Shown piece after piece: positions 10,918 to 21,049 of a stretch of DNA of 64,000 bases. Position 1 is the stretch's first letter, and the number at the start of each line of letters is the position of its first letter. The translations under genes were made by a program, and so were the position numbers. Origin of the DNA: Novosphingobium sp. (lineage in GTDB: Bacteria > Pseudomonadota > Alphaproteobacteria > Sphingomonadales > Sphingomonadaceae); assembly GCF_030696665.1 (NCBI RefSeq), contig NZ_JAUYRV010000046.1:310001-374000 (forward strand). Direction: 5' to 3'. The notes under the pieces were generated by a model. It searched no databases. It was not told where the DNA came from and saw only the letters and a list, made by a program, of their open reading frames with translations.

Positions 10918-11771
10918 GCTGTTTTCGTTTTAACTCTTTGCTCCAATTGGCTGGAATAAGCCCAGCTGAGACGGTCTTGCTGCGGCATCAGAAGGTAATT
11001 TCTGGCCGCCCTACTCCGTATGGACTCTGGCGCACTAACCTTGCGGAGTTCGATCGTTTTCAAAGCTATCAAAGCCCGAAAGACAGAAGTTTCTTCTCAC
11101 GCCCCAATTGGGCCAGCTTCGTAGTGACACCAAGTGGCGAAACGCTTTTCGTCGGCTTGTACGAGGTTAAGTTGATAGGATCAGCGCCTTCGGATGTTAT
11201 AGATCCAGTCACAGGCGTCGCCCCCGGAGCCGACAAGACCAAAGAACCAATTACCCCCCCTTACGATCTATATTCACTCATCCGTTCCAACGCATTGGCG
11301 GATTACGCCGGACGCATTGTTATAGATTGGGGTAAAGGCCATCGTAGTTGGAGGCAGGTTGCTAGCAAGCAGGATAAGCAAGTCATCGAACTCCGAAGGG
11401 GGGTTATCGAACCGCCCTTCCCCGGCTTTCTTCGCTTCATTGGCTCATTGAGTGAAATTGCTTCTCTCCCAGTCGCTTGGCAGGAGGCGCTATCTTCGGT
11501 TCGTGGCATCTATCTTTTGACGTGCCCGAAAACCCGTGAACAGTATGTCGGGATGGCCAGTTCAAGTGGTGGCTTCCTACAGCGATGGATGGAATATGTG
11601 GTCACGGGTCACGGAGGCAATCTTGGTCTCAAACTTCGTGATCCCAGCGATTACCAAGTGAGCATCCTGGAGGTATGTGGATCGTCAGCGACTCTCGACG
11701 ACATCGCTGGTTGTGAGGGACTTTGGAAACGGAAACTTCAAAGCCGCGAAATGGGATTGAACAAAAACTAA
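10914..11771 (+). CDS. GIY-YIG nuclease-like protein inserted between trpE and trpG
   Basis: This 285-residue protein has a C-terminal GIY-YIG nuclease fold: GIY at 198-200, YVG at 211-213, Arg-Trp at 224-225, GHGGN around 232-236, Glu268 before WKRKL, and a final GLNKN. All key positions of the family are present, so it is probably active on DNA or RNA. The N-terminal about 180 residues are unfamiliar; around residues 60-90 a beta-rich stretch ending LFVGLYEV hints at a reader-type domain, which is a guess. Base composition is visibly lower in G+C than trpE and trpG. The GTG start overlaps the trpE stop and the TAA overlaps the trpG ATG, so it is translationally coupled on both sides despite looking foreign. 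Confidence 0.8.
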   Translation: MSCFRFNSLLQLAGISPAETVLLRHQKVISGRPTPYGLWRTNLAEFDRFQSYQSPKDRSFFSRPNWASFVVTPSGETLFVGLYEVKLIGSAPSDVIDPVTGVAPGADKTKEPITPPYDLYSLIRSNALADYAGRIVIDWGKGHRSWRQVASKQDKQVIELRRGVIEPPFPGFLRFIGSLSEIASLPVAWQEALSSVRGIYLLTCPKTREQYVGMASSSGGFLQRWMEYVVTGHGGNLGLKLRDPSDYQVSILEVCGSSATLDDIAGCEGLWKRKLQSREMGLNKN

Positions 11772-12358
11772 TGATCCTCGTCATCGACAACTACGACAGC
11801 TTCACCTGGAACCTCGTCCACTACCTGATGGAGATGGGCGCCGAGGTTGAAGTCGTGCGCAATGATGCACTTACCGCTGAACAGGCGATCAAGACTGGCG
11901 CGCAAGGGTTTCTGCTCTCGCCCGGTCCCTGCACACCGAACGAGGCGGGCGTCAGCCTCGACCTTGTCGGCGCGGCGGCGGATGCGAATTTGCCGCTGCT
12001 TGGCGTGTGCCTCGGCCACCAGTCTATCGGGCAGTATTTCGGCGGGAAGGTCGTGCGCGGCGGGCTGATGCATGGCAAGACCAGCCCCGTCACCCACGAT
12101 GGAACCGGCGTATTCGCAGGCCTGCCCTCGCCCTTCATCGCCACGCGCTATCACTCGCTGATCGTGACCGACATTCCCGATTGCCTCGAAGTCAACGCGC
12201 AGTCCGATGACACGCACGTCATGGGCTTCCGCCACACCTCGCTGCCCATCCACGGCGTGCAGTTCCACCCGGAAAGCATCGCCACCGAGCACGGCCATGC
12301 GATGATCGGAAACTTCCTCAAGCTCTGCGGCATCAACACGCGTCCCGTCCCGGCATGA
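11771..12358 (+). CDS. trpG: Anthranilate synthase component II (glutamine amidotransferase)
   Basis: This 195-residue class-I glutamine amidotransferase provides ammonia to TrpE. It begins [16 protein letters not shown]. The catalytic Cys is in [10 protein letters not shown] and the His-Glu pair is in [10 protein letters not shown]. The ATG at 11771 shares its A with the TAA stop of the GIY-YIG gene, and it starts exactly where the family starts. A longer in-frame version beginning at 11723 would run inside the GIY-YIG gene and is rejected. The same subunit may also serve folate synthesis (PabA role), as no separate pabA is seen here. Confidence 0.96.
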   Translation: MILVIDNYDSFTWNLVHYLMEMGAEVEVVRNDALTAEQAIKTGAQGFLLSPGPCTPNEAGVSLDLVGAAADANLPLLGVCLGHQSIGQYFGGKVVRGGLMHGKTSPVTHDGTGVFAGLPSPFIATRYHSLIVTDIPDCLEVNAQSDDTHVMGFRHTSLPIHGVQFHPESIATEHGHAMIGNFLKLCGINTRPVPA

Positions 12359-13344
12359 GCCTTCCAGACGTCACTCACCCGCTGGACGAGGCCGAAGCGG
12401 AACACGCCTTCGCCGCTGTGCTGGACGGCACCGTGTCGGACGAAGCAATAGCGCAGTTCCTCACCGCCCTGTCGGACCGGGGCGAGACCGCGTCTGAAAT
12501 CGCCGGAGCCGCCCGTGCGATGCGCGCACGCATGATCCCCGTCAAAGCGCCTGCCAACGCCATAGACGTCTGCGGCACCGGCGGAGACGGGCACCACACG
12601 CTCAACGTTTCCACCGCCGTCAGCCTCGTCGTCGCGGCCTGCGGCGTGCCCGTGGCCAAGCACGGAAACCGCGCCGCAAGTTCAAAGGCAGGCGCGGCAG
12701 ACACTCTCGAAGCCCTCGGCCTCAACCTTGATCGCGCCGCCGAAACCGCCGAGGAAACGCTGAACGACCTCGGCATCTGCTTCCTGTTCGCTGGAAAGCA
12801 TCATCCGGCGATGGGCCGCATCATGCCCATCCGCAAGGCGCTGGGCCGCCGCACCATCTTCAACCTGATGGGGCCGCTCGCCAATCCCGCAGGCGTCCGC
12901 CGCCAACTCGTCGGCATCGCGCGCCCAGCCTATGTGCCGATCTACGCCGACGCCATGAGCCGCCTCGGCACCGACCACAGCATGGTCATCTCGGGCGACG
13001 AAGGCCTCGATGAATTGAGCCTAGCAGGGGGCAACGAACTGGCCGAAGTGCGTGGGCACGAAGTCCTGATGCGCCGCCTCACGCCACAAGACGCAGGCCT
13101 GCCCACCGCGCCCGTCGAAGCCCTGCGCGGTGGCGACGCACAATTCAACGCTGCCGCCCTGCGCGCCCTTCTTCAGGGCGAGGAAGGCCCCTACCGCAAC
13201 GCCGTCCTGTTCAACGCCGCCGCTGCGCTTATCGTCGCAGGCGAAGCGCATGATTGGCACGAGGGTGTTGAAGAAGCCGCCGAAGCCATCGACAAAGGCC
13301 TCGCCAACGCGCTGCTCAACTGCTGGATCGCGGCGCTGAAATAG
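12355..13344 (+). CDS. trpD: Anthranilate phosphoribosyltransferase
   Basis: This 329-residue enzyme joins anthranilate and PRPP in the second tryptophan-specific step. The phosphate-binding [14 protein letters not shown] motif and the anthranilate-binding [12 protein letters not shown] motif are intact. The start overlaps the trpG stop by 4 bases. It is followed by a palindromic repeat and then trpC, so the trp operon here is trpE-(GIY-YIG)-trpG-trpD-trpC. trpF, trpB and trpA are not in the window; in alphaproteobacteria they are usually a separate unit. Confidence 0.97.
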   Translation: MSLPDVTHPLDEAEAEHAFAAVLDGTVSDEAIAQFLTALSDRGETASEIAGAARAMRARMIPVKAPANAIDVCGTGGDGHHTLNVSTAVSLVVAACGVPVAKHGNRAASSKAGAADTLEALGLNLDRAAETAEETLNDLGICFLFAGKHHPAMGRIMPIRKALGRRTIFNLMGPLANPAGVRRQLVGIARPAYVPIYADAMSRLGTDHSMVISGDEGLDELSLAGGNELAEVRGHEVLMRRLTPQDAGLPTAPVEALRGGDAQFNAAALRALLQGEEGPYRNAVLFNAAAALIVAGEAHDWHEGVEEAAEAIDKGLANALLNCWIAALK

Positions 13345-13350
13345 CGCCTG

Positions 13351-13475
13351 CCCACCCCCAACCCCTCCCGCCTGCGGGAGGGGAGCAAGTCAGCGCTACG
13401 ACCATGCCCTCCCGCAGGCGGGAGGGCCGCGAGACTTACTGAACGCAGTGAAGTTAGTCGCAGCGGGGTGGGCTT
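13351..13475. repeat. Palindromic intergenic repeat, family C, copy 1 (between trpD and trpC)
   Basis: The element starts CCCACCCCCAACCCCTCCCG and ends near CAGCGGGGTGGGCTT. It holds two small palindromes built on CCCTCCCGCCTGCGGGAGGG-like cores and the stretch GAAGTTAGTCGCAGCGGGGT. The same element occurs in reverse orientation at 63241-63360. Its place inside the trp operon could lead to transcript processing or partial termination before trpC. Confidence 0.85.
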
Positions 13476-13527
13476 GTCGAAAGACACACTTGCCCCCAAC
13501 CGCGCAACCTCGCTAAAGCACCCGCAA

Positions 13528-14316
13528 ATGACCGACATGCTCACCGAAATCTGCGACGCCAAGCGCAGCGAAGTCGCCGCCCGCAAGGCTGCAGTCTCCC
13601 TCGCAGACCTAGCCGCCCGCGCCAGCGAACAAAGCGCCCCGCGCGGTTTCGAAGCAGCACTGCGCGCCAAAGCGGCAACCGGCTACGCCCTGATTGCTGA
13701 AATCAAAAAGGCCAGCCCCTCCAAAGGCCTGATCCGCGCCGATTTCAGCCCCGCAGATCACGCGCGCGCCTATCAGGCTGGCGGAGCCGCCTGCCTCTCG
13801 ATCCTCACCGACGCCCCCTATTTTCAGGGGCATGAGGACTACCTGATCGAAGCCCGTGCCGCCTGTACCCTGCCAGTGATCCGCAAGGACTTCATGGTCG
13901 ATCCGTGGCAGTGCGCCGAAGCGCGCGCCATCGGTGCCGACGCCATCCTGATCATCGCCGCCTGCCTGTCAGACGCGCAAATGGCCGAAATCGAAGCCGC
14001 CGCCCACGAACACGGCATGGACGCGCTGGTCGAAGTTCACAACGAAGCGGAAATGGAGCGCGCCGCGCGCCTCAAATCCCGCCTGATCGGCGTTAACAAC
14101 CGCGATCTGAAGCGCTTCGTCACCGACCTCGGCACCACCGAACGCCTCGCCACGCTGGCTCCCGAAGGCACACTGATGGTCAGCGAAAGCGGCATCAACA
14201 CCCACGCCGACCTGCTCCGCCTCGAAAAGTGCGGCGCGCGCACGTTCCTTGTCGGTGAAGCGCTGATGCGTCAAGCCGATGTCGCGGCGGCGACGCGCGA
14301 ACTGTTGCAAGGCTAG
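13528..14316 (+). CDS. trpC: Indole-3-glycerol-phosphate synthase
   Basis: This 262-residue TIM-barrel enzyme closes the indole ring from CdRP. Motifs seen are [35 protein letters not shown] and SESGI, which together contribute the catalytic Lys and Glu residues. The ATG at 13528 ([13 protein letters not shown]) fits the family start. The longer frame from 13468 reads into repeat C1 and is unlikely. The ribosome-binding site is weak. The stop overlaps the stop of the facing ABC permease gene by 4 bases, so there is no room for an intergenic terminator. Confidence 0.95.
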   Translation: MTDMLTEICDAKRSEVAARKAAVSLADLAARASEQSAPRGFEAALRAKAATGYALIAEIKKASPSKGLIRADFSPADHARAYQAGGAACLSILTDAPYFQGHEDYLIEARAACTLPVIRKDFMVDPWQCAEARAIGADAILIIAACLSDAQMAEIEAAAHEHGMDALVEVHNEAEMERAARLKSRLIGVNNRDLKRFVTDLGTTERLATLAPEGTLMVSESGINTHADLLRLEKCGARTFLVGEALMRQADVAAATRELLQG

Positions 14317-16850
14317 AGTTCGCGCAGCACCTGCGCCGGTCGCGTCCGCAGCAGACCAAGCGAGCCACCCACCGCCAGCACCATCACAAGCCCTACGCCA
14401 GCGCCCAGAACGCCCAGAATCCGGGGCCAATCGGGCAGCCAGTCGAACTCGAACAGCCACACCACCACGGCCCAGGCCACACCGCTGCCCAGCGCCAATG
14501 CCAAAGCGCACAGAAGTGCACCTAGCAGCACATACTCGGCCATCAGCAGCACCAAAAGCTGCTTGCGGCTCGCGCCAAGCACTCTCAAGATCACGTTGTC
14601 ATAAGTCTTGCGTTCCCGCGCTGCCGCGATGGCTCCTGCCAGCACCGCCATGCCCGAAAGCACCGCAACACTCGCCGCCGCAAGGATCGCCGTGCCCATC
14701 TGCGACAGGATTTCCCGCGCTTGCCCCAACACCGGCCCGATCTCGACGACCGAGCTTGATGGCAGCGCTTTTACCAGCCCGCCAAGGATTACGCGGCGCA
14801 CTTCTGGCGTTTTTTCCTTTTCCGGCAAGCTGATGGTCGCCGCCAGATTGTGCGGTGCATCGGCAATCGCGTTCGGGCTGAACACCAGCACGTAGTTGAA
14901 GCCCATGTTTTCCCAATCGATCCGCCGGAACGATGCGATCTTCGCGGTGCGCTCAACCCCCAGAATTGAAACGGAAATCCGGTCACCCAGCTTGAGGTTC
15001 AGTGCCTTGGCCAGATCGTCGTCGACCGAAACCAGCGGCTCCCCGGCGTAGTCAGTCGCCCACCATTCGCCCGCCGTCAGCGCGTTGCCCTCCGGCACCT
15101 CGGCAGAATATGTCAGCCCCCGGTCGCCGCGCAAAGGCCAAGCGTTTTCAGGTATTTCCTTGAGATCGGCGACCCGCGTCATCGCGCTTTCCGGCCCATA
15201 GGCAACGATGCTGCCACGTAGCGCCGGCACCTTGCGCACCTCGGCCCCCGGCGCGGCGGCCTTCACGATGCTATCGAACGCCGCGACTTTGCCCAGCGGC
15301 AGGTCCAGCACGAAGTAATCCGGCGCCTTGTTCGGCACCCGCTGCGCGATGTTGCCATCAAGGCTGGTCTGCACGCCCGCCAGCAGCACGAAGGCGGAAA
15401 GACCGAACCCCAGCGCGACCACCAGCGCGGACGTTTGCGCGCCCGGTCGGTGCAGGTTCGCCAGCGCCATCCGCGCGATTGCTCCCTTGGGCTTGGGCAC
15501 CCGCGCCGCCAGCCTCTGCACACCCCAGCCCAGCGCAGAAAGCAGGACGAACAGCGCCGCTGCACCTGCAAGAAACCCCGCCGCCAGCAGCTTTTGCGGC
15601 GCAGTCAGCACCGCCAGCGCAACAATTCCGCCGAGGCCAAGCGCAACGGGCAGCACCGCCCCGCGCCAGCCGCCTTCCAGCGGACTGACCCGCGCGCGCA
15701 TCAGCGCCATCGCCGGAAAACTCCGCGCCCGCACCAGCGGTGGCGCGGCAAAGGTCAGCGCGATCAATGCGCCATATGCTGCTGCAATCGCCAGTGCGCG
15801 CCAATCGAACACGAACCCCGGCTCGATCGGCAACAGGCCTTGCAGCGCCCGGCCCAGCAGCGGCGTAACGCTCACCCCTATCATCAGCCCGGCGATGATT
15901 GCCAACGAGGACGCTGCCGCCAATTGCAGCAAGTAAATCCGCGCGATGTCTCCGCTCGACGCGCCAAGGATCTTGAGCGTTGCGATCGAACTGCGCCGCG
16001 CCTCAAGATAGGAATTGACCCCGTTGCCAATGCCGATCCCGGCAATCGCCAAGGCAGCCAGCGCCACCAGCACCAGAAACTGCCCCATGCGCGAAACGAA
16101 GCGGTCCAGACCTGGCGAAGCTTTCTGGCGTGTGCGCACTTCATATCCGGCGAGCGGGAAACGCTCCTTGATGCTTTCACCCACCGTCACCGGATTGGCC
16201 CCGGAAGGCAGCTTTACGCGCAGCTTCGAACGCACCATCGACCCCGGCTGCACCAGCTTTGACGCATCGAGCGCCGCCTTGCCGATAATCACCGTTGGCC
16301 CGAGTGAAAAACCTTCGGCCAGCCGGTCAGGCTCTGATCCGATGACGCCGCCAACGGTCAGCACGGCTTCACCCACTTGCAGGCGATCACCAACTTTGAC
16401 GTCAAGACGGTCTGCCACACCCGGCGCAATCCACGCCGTCATGCCCTGAGGCGCCCCGGCCTGCTTGCCGCCAACCAGCGTAAACCGTCCATAAAGCGGC
16501 CATTTCGCGTCGACGGCCTTCAATTCGATAGGCGTCGTGCGGGTATCAGCACCCGGCACGCGGGCCATCGCCTGCATGCGCGCGCCTTCGGAAAGCTCGC
16601 CCAAAGCCGCAATCGCCGCGCGCTCATCGGCTGCAGGCGTCCGCGCGGCCAGAGTGAATTCCAGATCCGCGCCCAGCATCTCGCGCCCGCGCGCTGCCAG
16701 TTCACTCTCAATCGCGCCGGTCAGCGTACCGATGGCCGAAAGCGCCGCCGTGCCCAGCACAAGACACACCAGCAGCAGTCGCAAGCCTTTGAACCGCCAG
16801 TCCAGCCCTCGCCGCGCCAATCCCCAGGCAGCGCTCCACGAAAGGTTCAT
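14313..16850 (-). CDS. ABC transporter permease, FtsX-like (YbbP type)
   Basis: This 845-residue protein contains two FtsX domains. It has an N-terminal membrane segment (about 20-40), a large periplasmic region, and a cluster of membrane helices about 255-370. More helices lie near 395-440 and 475-495, a second periplasmic domain follows, and the final helices are about 715-840. This matches YbbP, whose partner ATPase is YbbA. The start overlaps the ATPase stop by 4 bases. Together with divergent tesA this reproduces the ybbA-ybbP/tesA arrangement known from enterobacteria. The substrate is not established; a role in envelope lipid or lipoprotein handling is inferred. Confidence 0.88.
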   Translation of the reverse strand: MNLSWSAAWGLARRGLDWRFKGLRLLLVCLVLGTAALSAIGTLTGAIESELAARGREMLGADLEFTLAARTPAADERAAIAALGELSEGARMQAMARVPGADTRTTPIELKAVDAKWPLYGRFTLVGGKQAGAPQGMTAWIAPGVADRLDVKVGDRLQVGEAVLTVGGVIGSEPDRLAEGFSLGPTVIIGKAALDASKLVQPGSMVRSKLRVKLPSGANPVTVGESIKERFPLAGYEVRTRQKASPGLDRFVSRMGQFLVLVALAALAIAGIGIGNGVNSYLEARRSSIATLKILGASSGDIARIYLLQLAAASSLAIIAGLMIGVSVTPLLGRALQGLLPIEPGFVFDWRALAIAAAYGALIALTFAAPPLVRARSFPAMALMRARVSPLEGGWRGAVLPVALGLGGIVALAVLTAPQKLLAAGFLAGAAALFVLLSALGWGVQRLAARVPKPKGAIARMALANLHRPGAQTSALVVALGFGLSAFVLLAGVQTSLDGNIAQRVPNKAPDYFVLDLPLGKVAAFDSIVKAAAPGAEVRKVPALRGSIVAYGPESAMTRVADLKEIPENAWPLRGDRGLTYSAEVPEGNALTAGEWWATDYAGEPLVSVDDDLAKALNLKLGDRISVSILGVERTAKIASFRRIDWENMGFNYVLVFSPNAIADAPHNLAATISLPEKEKTPEVRRVILGGLVKALPSSSVVEIGPVLGQAREILSQMGTAILAAASVAVLSGMAVLAGAIAAARERKTYDNVILRVLGASRKQLLVLLMAEYVLLGALLCALALALGSGVAWAVVVWLFEFDWLPDWPRILGVLGAGVGLVMVLAVGGSLGLLRTRPAQVLREL

Positions 16851-17551
16851 GCGCTCATGTCCGCCACGGCATCAGACACGATCTGCCCATCGGCCAGCCG
16901 CACGATCCGCCCACAACGCGCGGCCAGCGCTTCATCGTGCGTCACCATGATAAACGTCGCGCCCGCTTCGCTTGCGCGGGCAAACAGCAAATCGGCCACG
17001 GCATCGCCATTGGCATGGTCAAGATTGCCAGTCGGCTCATCGGCAAACAGAATCGCGGGCTTGGGCGCCAGCGCGCGCGCAATCGCCACCCGCTGCTGCT
17101 CTCCGCCCGAAAGCTGCGCCGGATAGTGGTGCAGGCGGTGACCAAGGCCAACCGCCACCAGTTCCGCTTCGGCTCGCGCCATCGCATCGGCCATGCCTGC
17201 CAGTTCCAGCGGGGTCGCCACGTTTTCAAGTGCCGTCATCGTGGGCAGCAGGTGGAAGGCCTGCAGCACTATGCCGATGCGCCCCCGTCGTGCCGCCGCC
17301 AGCCCATCTTCATCCAGCGACGTAAAATCCGCGCCGGCTACGTTCAGCGTGCCGCCGCTCGCCCGCTCAAGCCCGGAAAGGATCGCCAGCAGCGAGGATT
17401 TGCCCGATCCTGATGGCCCAAGCAGCGCGAGCTTTTCGCCCTGCATGACTGTCAGGTCGATGCCGCGCAGTATCTCTACCCGCGCCTCCCCTGAACCGAG
17501 CGACAGGGTAAGGGCGGAAGCGGCGATGACCGGGGATGTGGTGTTTGTCAC
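16847..17551 (-). CDS. ABC transporter ATP-binding protein (YbbA type)
   Basis: This 234-residue ATPase has Walker A GPSGSGKSS, signature LSGGEQQRVAIARAL, Walker B ILFADEPTGNLD and the H-loop VTHDEAL. It belongs to the LolD/MacB/YbbA class that powers FtsX-type permeases. I place the start at GTG 17551, which has GAGG just upstream and yields the family length of about 230 residues. The longer frame to 17734 would add about 60 residues of no recognisable homology and overlap the divergent tesA start. It is coupled to the permease gene by a 4-base overlap. Confidence 0.93.
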   Translation of the reverse strand: MTNTTSPVIAASALTLSLGSGEARVEILRGIDLTVMQGEKLALLGPSGSGKSSLLAILSGLERASGGTLNVAGADFTSLDEDGLAAARRGRIGIVLQAFHLLPTMTALENVATPLELAGMADAMARAEAELVAVGLGHRLHHYPAQLSGGEQQRVAIARALAPKPAILFADEPTGNLDHANGDAVADLLFARASEAGATFIMVTHDEALAARCGRIVRLADGQIVSDAVADMSA

Positions 17552-17732
17552 GGGCCTCAAGTGGCATGGATTGGTTGCAACGTGCAACCGGCACTTGGGT
17601 GCGCGACTGGCGAGTTTCAATGTGCGTGGTCCACCCTTTCCATAATCCTGAGCGGCGCAGCGGGATCGCGCTCGCCCAACCCTTGTCGCAACACCCTTCG
17701 ACAAGCCCGGAATGAACGCGTATTGCATGGGC

Positions 17733-18431
17733 ATGAGAAAGATCGCGCTGTTCGCCGCCCTGCTTCTGGCCGCATGTTCTGCAGAAGATGCTCCTGAATC
17801 AAAGGCTTCCGCCTCGCCTCAGGCATCCGCCCCTGCCGCTGCCATTCCCGCTGACGCACCCGTCATTCTTGCCTTTGGTGACAGCCTCTACGCCGGATAC
17901 AACCTGCAGCCCGGTGAAGGCTATCCGCCGCGTCTGGAGGCAGCGCTGAACGCTGGCGGCACCCCGGCGCGGGTCGTCAACGCGGGCGTTTCGGGTGATA
18001 CCACGTCCGCCGCGCTGCAGCGGCTCGGCTTCACGCTGAACAACCAACCGGTCAAGCCCACGCTGGCGCTGGTTGGCCTTGGCGGGAATGACATGCTGCG
18101 TGGCCTGCCGCCTGAAGAAACGCGCGCCAACCTCGATTCGATCCTCACCGAATTTGACCGGCGCGGCATTCCCGTGGTGCTGACCGGAATGCTCGCCGCC
18201 CCCAACCTTGGTGCGGATTATACCGAGCGATTCAACCCGATCTGGCCGGATATGGCCAAAAAGCACAAGGCCGGGCTGGTGCCTTTCTTCCTGCAACCTG
18301 TCCTTGGCAACAGCGCGCTGATGCTGGGCGACAATGTCCACCCCAATGCAGAGGGCGTCGAGAAGATCGTGGCGGCAACGCAGGCGCAAGTGGCCGATGC
18401 GCTGAAGAAGGCGGTTGAGAGCGAGAAATAG
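17733..18431 (+). CDS. tesA: Arylesterase/lysophospholipase, TesA-like lipoprotein
   Basis: This SGNH hydrolase of about 232 residues has a lipoprotein signal: MRKIALFAALLLAAC, with the lipidated Cys in LAAC. It also has a short Ala/Pro/Ser-rich linker, block I GDSL, block III GGND and block V DNVHP, giving the Ser-Asp-His triad. TesA-type enzymes cleave thioesters, aryl esters and lysophospholipids in the periplasm. Unlike E. coli TesA, this one appears membrane-tethered. The start at MRK (17733) fits the signal peptide; ATG 17727 is an alternative. It is divergent from the ybbA/ybbP-like genes, the conserved context. Confidence 0.9.
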   Translation: MRKIALFAALLLAACSAEDAPESKASASPQASAPAAAIPADAPVILAFGDSLYAGYNLQPGEGYPPRLEAALNAGGTPARVVNAGVSGDTTSAALQRLGFTLNNQPVKPTLALVGLGGNDMLRGLPPEETRANLDSILTEFDRRGIPVVLTGMLAAPNLGADYTERFNPIWPDMAKKHKAGLVPFFLQPVLGNSALMLGDNVHPNAEGVEKIVAATQAQVADALKKAVESEK

Positions 18432-18558
18432 CGCTGTCCTACACAATGCGGCACTGTCAGAATCGCCCTATGTCCGCAAGCCGCCTCCCCACCTTGAAAA
18501 CCGCCACCTATCCGGCCATTGCGATGTCCCGCCGGGGCCTGAGAGTTCTCTCTCTGGA

Positions 18559-18576
18559 CTGTGTAAACTGTGTAAA
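18559..18576. repeat. Tandem 9-bp direct repeat upstream of moaC
   Basis: CTGTGTAAA occurs twice head to tail, 25 bases before the moaC ATG. Two nearly full-turn repeats could be a binding site for a direct-repeat regulator. The remaining intergenic region (18432-18601) shows no other clear signal. Confidence 0.5.
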
Positions 18577-18601
18577 CCTGTTCAGGGAAAGGGCGCACTG
18601 A

Positions 18602-19078
18602 ATGAACGGATTGACCCATATCGATTCGGCCGGAACCGCCCGCATGGTCGACGTGGGCGGCAAAGCCGAAACGCAGCGCGTCGCCATCGCGCGTGGTGCC
18701 ATCCGCATGAGCGCGCCGACCTTGCAAGCGGTGCGGGAAGGCAATGGTCCCAAGGGTGACGTGCTGGGCACCGCGCGGATTGCCGGCATCATGGCCGCAA
18801 AGAAAACCGGCGATCTGATCCCGCTGTGCCATCCGCTGGCGCTGGATGCAGTGAACATTGACCTTGCCTTCACCGACAGCGGCGTGGACTGCACTGCCAC
18901 CGCTTCTCTCACCGGGCGCACCGGTGTTGAAATGGAAGCATTGACCGCCGTGTCGGTCGCCCTGCTGACGGTCTACGACATGGCCAAGGCGCTCGACAAA
19001 GGCATGGTGATCGAAAACATCCGCCTGATCGAGAAGCGCGGCGGCAAGTCCGGCACATGGCGGGCGGAAGACGCGTGA
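18602..19078 (+). CDS. moaC: Cyclic pyranopterin monophosphate synthase
   Basis: This 158-residue enzyme works with MoaA in the first step of molybdenum cofactor synthesis, forming cPMP. It carries the core motif [10 protein letters not shown] and the later [20 protein letters not shown], with the catalytic Lys in [17 protein letters not shown]. Length is normal. The stop overlaps the GTG start of moeA. moaA is not in the window. A tandem repeat in the 170-base upstream region may be regulatory. Confidence 0.97.
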   Translation: MNGLTHIDSAGTARMVDVGGKAETQRVAIARGAIRMSAPTLQAVREGNGPKGDVLGTARIAGIMAAKKTGDLIPLCHPLALDAVNIDLAFTDSGVDCTATASLTGRTGVEMEALTAVSVALLTVYDMAKALDKGMVIENIRLIEKRGGKSGTWRAEDA

Positions 19079-20280
19079 GGACACCGCCGCTCCCCCTTGC
19101 CGAAGCGCAGGCGCGGTTGCTGGCGCTTGCTCCAAAGCTGCCGGTGGAACATCGCGTGGTGGGAGAATGTCTTGGCTTCTACCTTGCCGAACCGCTGCAC
19201 GCGCGCCGCACCCAGCCGGCAGCGCCGCTATCGGCGATGGATGGCTATGCGTTGCGCTCCGCCGATTTGCGCGGCCCGTGGCGCGTTACCGGCGAAAGCG
19301 CGGCGGGCCATCCCTTCGGTGGCACTGTCGGTGCAGGTGAAGCGGTAAGGATCAGCACGGGCGCGATTGTTCCGGCCGGCGCCGACATGGTGCTCTTGCA
19401 GGAAGACGCAGCACGTGATGGCTGCGACATGCGGCTTACCGGCGAACCTCCGATGCCTCGGGCGCGTCATATCCGCCCAGCAGGCATGGATTTCACTGCC
19501 GAGGCCGCGTTATTGGCAGCGGGTGCCCGCATCGGTGCAGCGCAGATCGCCCTGGCCATCGCGGCCGGGTATAGCCATCTGCCAGTGCGGCGGCGGCTGA
19601 AGCTGACCGTGATCGACAGCGGCGATGAACTGGTGCTGCCGGGGCTTTTGCCAGACCAGCACCAATTGCCCGCCAGCAACGGCCCGATGCTCTGCGCGAT
19701 GGCAGCGGCGTTGCCGGTGGAATTGCGGCACCTTGGCCCGATCCCGGACAAGCTGGAGGCTCTGGCTGCTGCACTGGAAAGCGCTGGCGATGCTGACGTG
19801 ATCGTCACGAGTGGCGGCGCTTCGGTGGGCGACCATGATCTGGTGCGCCCTGCGTTGGCGGCGGTGGGCGCATCAATCGATTTCTGGCGGGTCGGGATCA
19901 AGCCGGGCAAGCCTTTGCTTGTTGCGCGGCGCGGGGATCAGGTGATCCTTGGCCTGCCGGGCAACCCTGCTTCGGCTTTCGTCACGGCTTTCCTGTTTCT
20001 GCTGCCGTTGCTACGCACCGCGCTTGGCGCAAGCATGCCGTTGCCGCGCGCCATTCCGGCGCGGCTGGCAGGGCCGCTGGGGAAAGGCGGCAGCCGCATG
20101 GAGTTTCTGCGCGGCGTCTGGGATGGGGTGAGCGTCAGCCTCGATCCGCTGCAGGATTCGGGCGCACTCTCGCCACTGGCGCGCGCCAACGCCCTGATCG
20201 TGCGGGAGGCCGGGGCGCAGGAGAAGGCAACGGGAACGGATGTTCCGGTCTACCTGCTCGAAAATGGCGGTATTGCTTGA
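19075..20280 (+). CDS. moeA: Molybdopterin molybdenumtransferase
   Basis: This enzyme of about 401 residues inserts molybdate into adenylylated molybdopterin, the last step of Moco synthesis. Family motifs are [25 protein letters not shown] and [13 protein letters not shown]. The [14 protein letters not shown] and [17 protein letters not shown] segments are also present. The GTG at 19075 overlaps the moaC TGA (GTGA) and begins with the family's N-terminal PLPLAEAQ segment; a longer start at ATG 19057 is possible. Coupling to moaC supports a shared Moco operon. lexA follows 58 bases after the stop with its own promoter and SOS box. Confidence 0.95.
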   Translation: MRTPPLPLAEAQARLLALAPKLPVEHRVVGECLGFYLAEPLHARRTQPAAPLSAMDGYALRSADLRGPWRVTGESAAGHPFGGTVGAGEAVRISTGAIVPAGADMVLLQEDAARDGCDMRLTGEPPMPRARHIRPAGMDFTAEAALLAAGARIGAAQIALAIAAGYSHLPVRRRLKLTVIDSGDELVLPGLLPDQHQLPASNGPMLCAMAAALPVELRHLGPIPDKLEALAAALESAGDADVIVTSGGASVGDHDLVRPALAAVGASIDFWRVGIKPGKPLLVARRGDQVILGLPGNPASAFVTAFLFLLPLLRTALGASMPLPRAIPARLAGPLGKGGSRMEFLRGVWDGVSVSLDPLQDSGALSPLARANALIVREAGAQEKATGTDVPVYLLENGGIA

Positions 20281-20304
20281 CGGGTTAATCGAAGTTGCTT
20301 ATCC

Positions 20305-20319
20305 GTTCCTCATTCGTTC
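20305..20319 (+). promoter_or_regulatory. LexA (SOS) box upstream of lexA
   Basis: GTTC-CTCATTC-GTTC is a perfect match to the alphaproteobacterial SOS box GTTC-N7-GTTC. It lies 20 bases before the lexA ATG, so LexA would repress its own gene and release it on DNA damage. Confidence 0.92.
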
Positions 20320-20338
20320 ACCTGCGGAGGAACCGCCA

Positions 20339-21040
20339 ATGTTGACGCGCAAGCAGCATGAACTGCTCACCTTCATTCAGATCCGTCTGGAGGAATCCGG
20401 TATTTCTCCTTCATTTGAGGAAATGAAGGAAGCGCTCGATCTCAAATCAAAATCTGGCGTTCATCGCCTGATTTCGGCTTTGGAAGAACGGGGCTTCATC
20501 CGTCGCTTGCCTAACCGAGCGCGCGCATTGGAAGTGCTGCGCCAGCCTGACAGTTCCGTCAGCAAACCCGCCGCGCCCGTGCGAGAAGCGGCAAACGCCA
20601 ACACGGCGCTTACCCCGCTGCGCAGTATGGCGAAGGCAACGCCAGCCCCGGCGAATGACGTGATCGAATTGCCACTGCATGGCAAGATTGCAGCAGGCAT
20701 GCCCATCGAAGCGTTTGAAACCACCGCCACGTTGCCGGTGCCTGCCGCCCTGCTTGGCGCGGGTGAACATTACGCGCTGGAAGTGTCCGGGGATTCGATG
20801 GTCGAAGCCGGTATTTTTGATGGAGACTACGCGCTGGTCCGCAAGACCGACATCGCACGCGACGGTGAAATCGTTGTGGCGCTGGTGCGCGGCGAGGAAG
20901 CGACGCTCAAGTACCTCCACCGGGAAAAGGGCATGATCCGGCTCGATCCGGCAAATGCTGCCTATGATCCGCAGTTTTATAGGCCCGATGAGGTAGCCGT
21001 GCAGGGTAAGCTGGCAGGGTTGCTGCGCCGGTATCATTGA
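20339..21040 (+). CDS. lexA: LexA repressor
   Basis: This 233-residue SOS repressor has an N-terminal winged helix (about 1-70, [20 protein letters not shown]) and a linker rich in Ala and Pro. The C-terminal S24-type protease domain follows. The self-cleavage bond lies in KIAAGMP (A119-G120), with nucleophile S153 in SGDSMVEAG and Lys169 in ALVRK. RecA on single-stranded DNA triggers cleavage. The ATG at 20339 has GGAGG upstream; the longer frame starting at 20240 runs through the SOS box and is rejected. Its autoregulatory box is at 20305-20319. Confidence 0.97.
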   Translation: MLTRKQHELLTFIQIRLEESGISPSFEEMKEALDLKSKSGVHRLISALEERGFIRRLPNRARALEVLRQPDSSVSKPAAPVREAANANTALTPLRSMAKATPAPANDVIELPLHGKIAAGMPIEAFETTATLPVPAALLGAGEHYALEVSGDSMVEAGIFDGDYALVRKTDIARDGEIVVALVRGEEATLKYLHREKGMIRLDPANAAYDPQFYRPDEVAVQGKLAGLLRRYH

Positions 21041-21049
21041 GCGAAGGGG

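Noticed and set aside
20240..20338. Long N-terminal extension of LexA starting inside moeA
   Set aside because: It would place the SOS operator inside the coding region and add 33 unrelated residues; ATG 20339 has a strong ribosome site.
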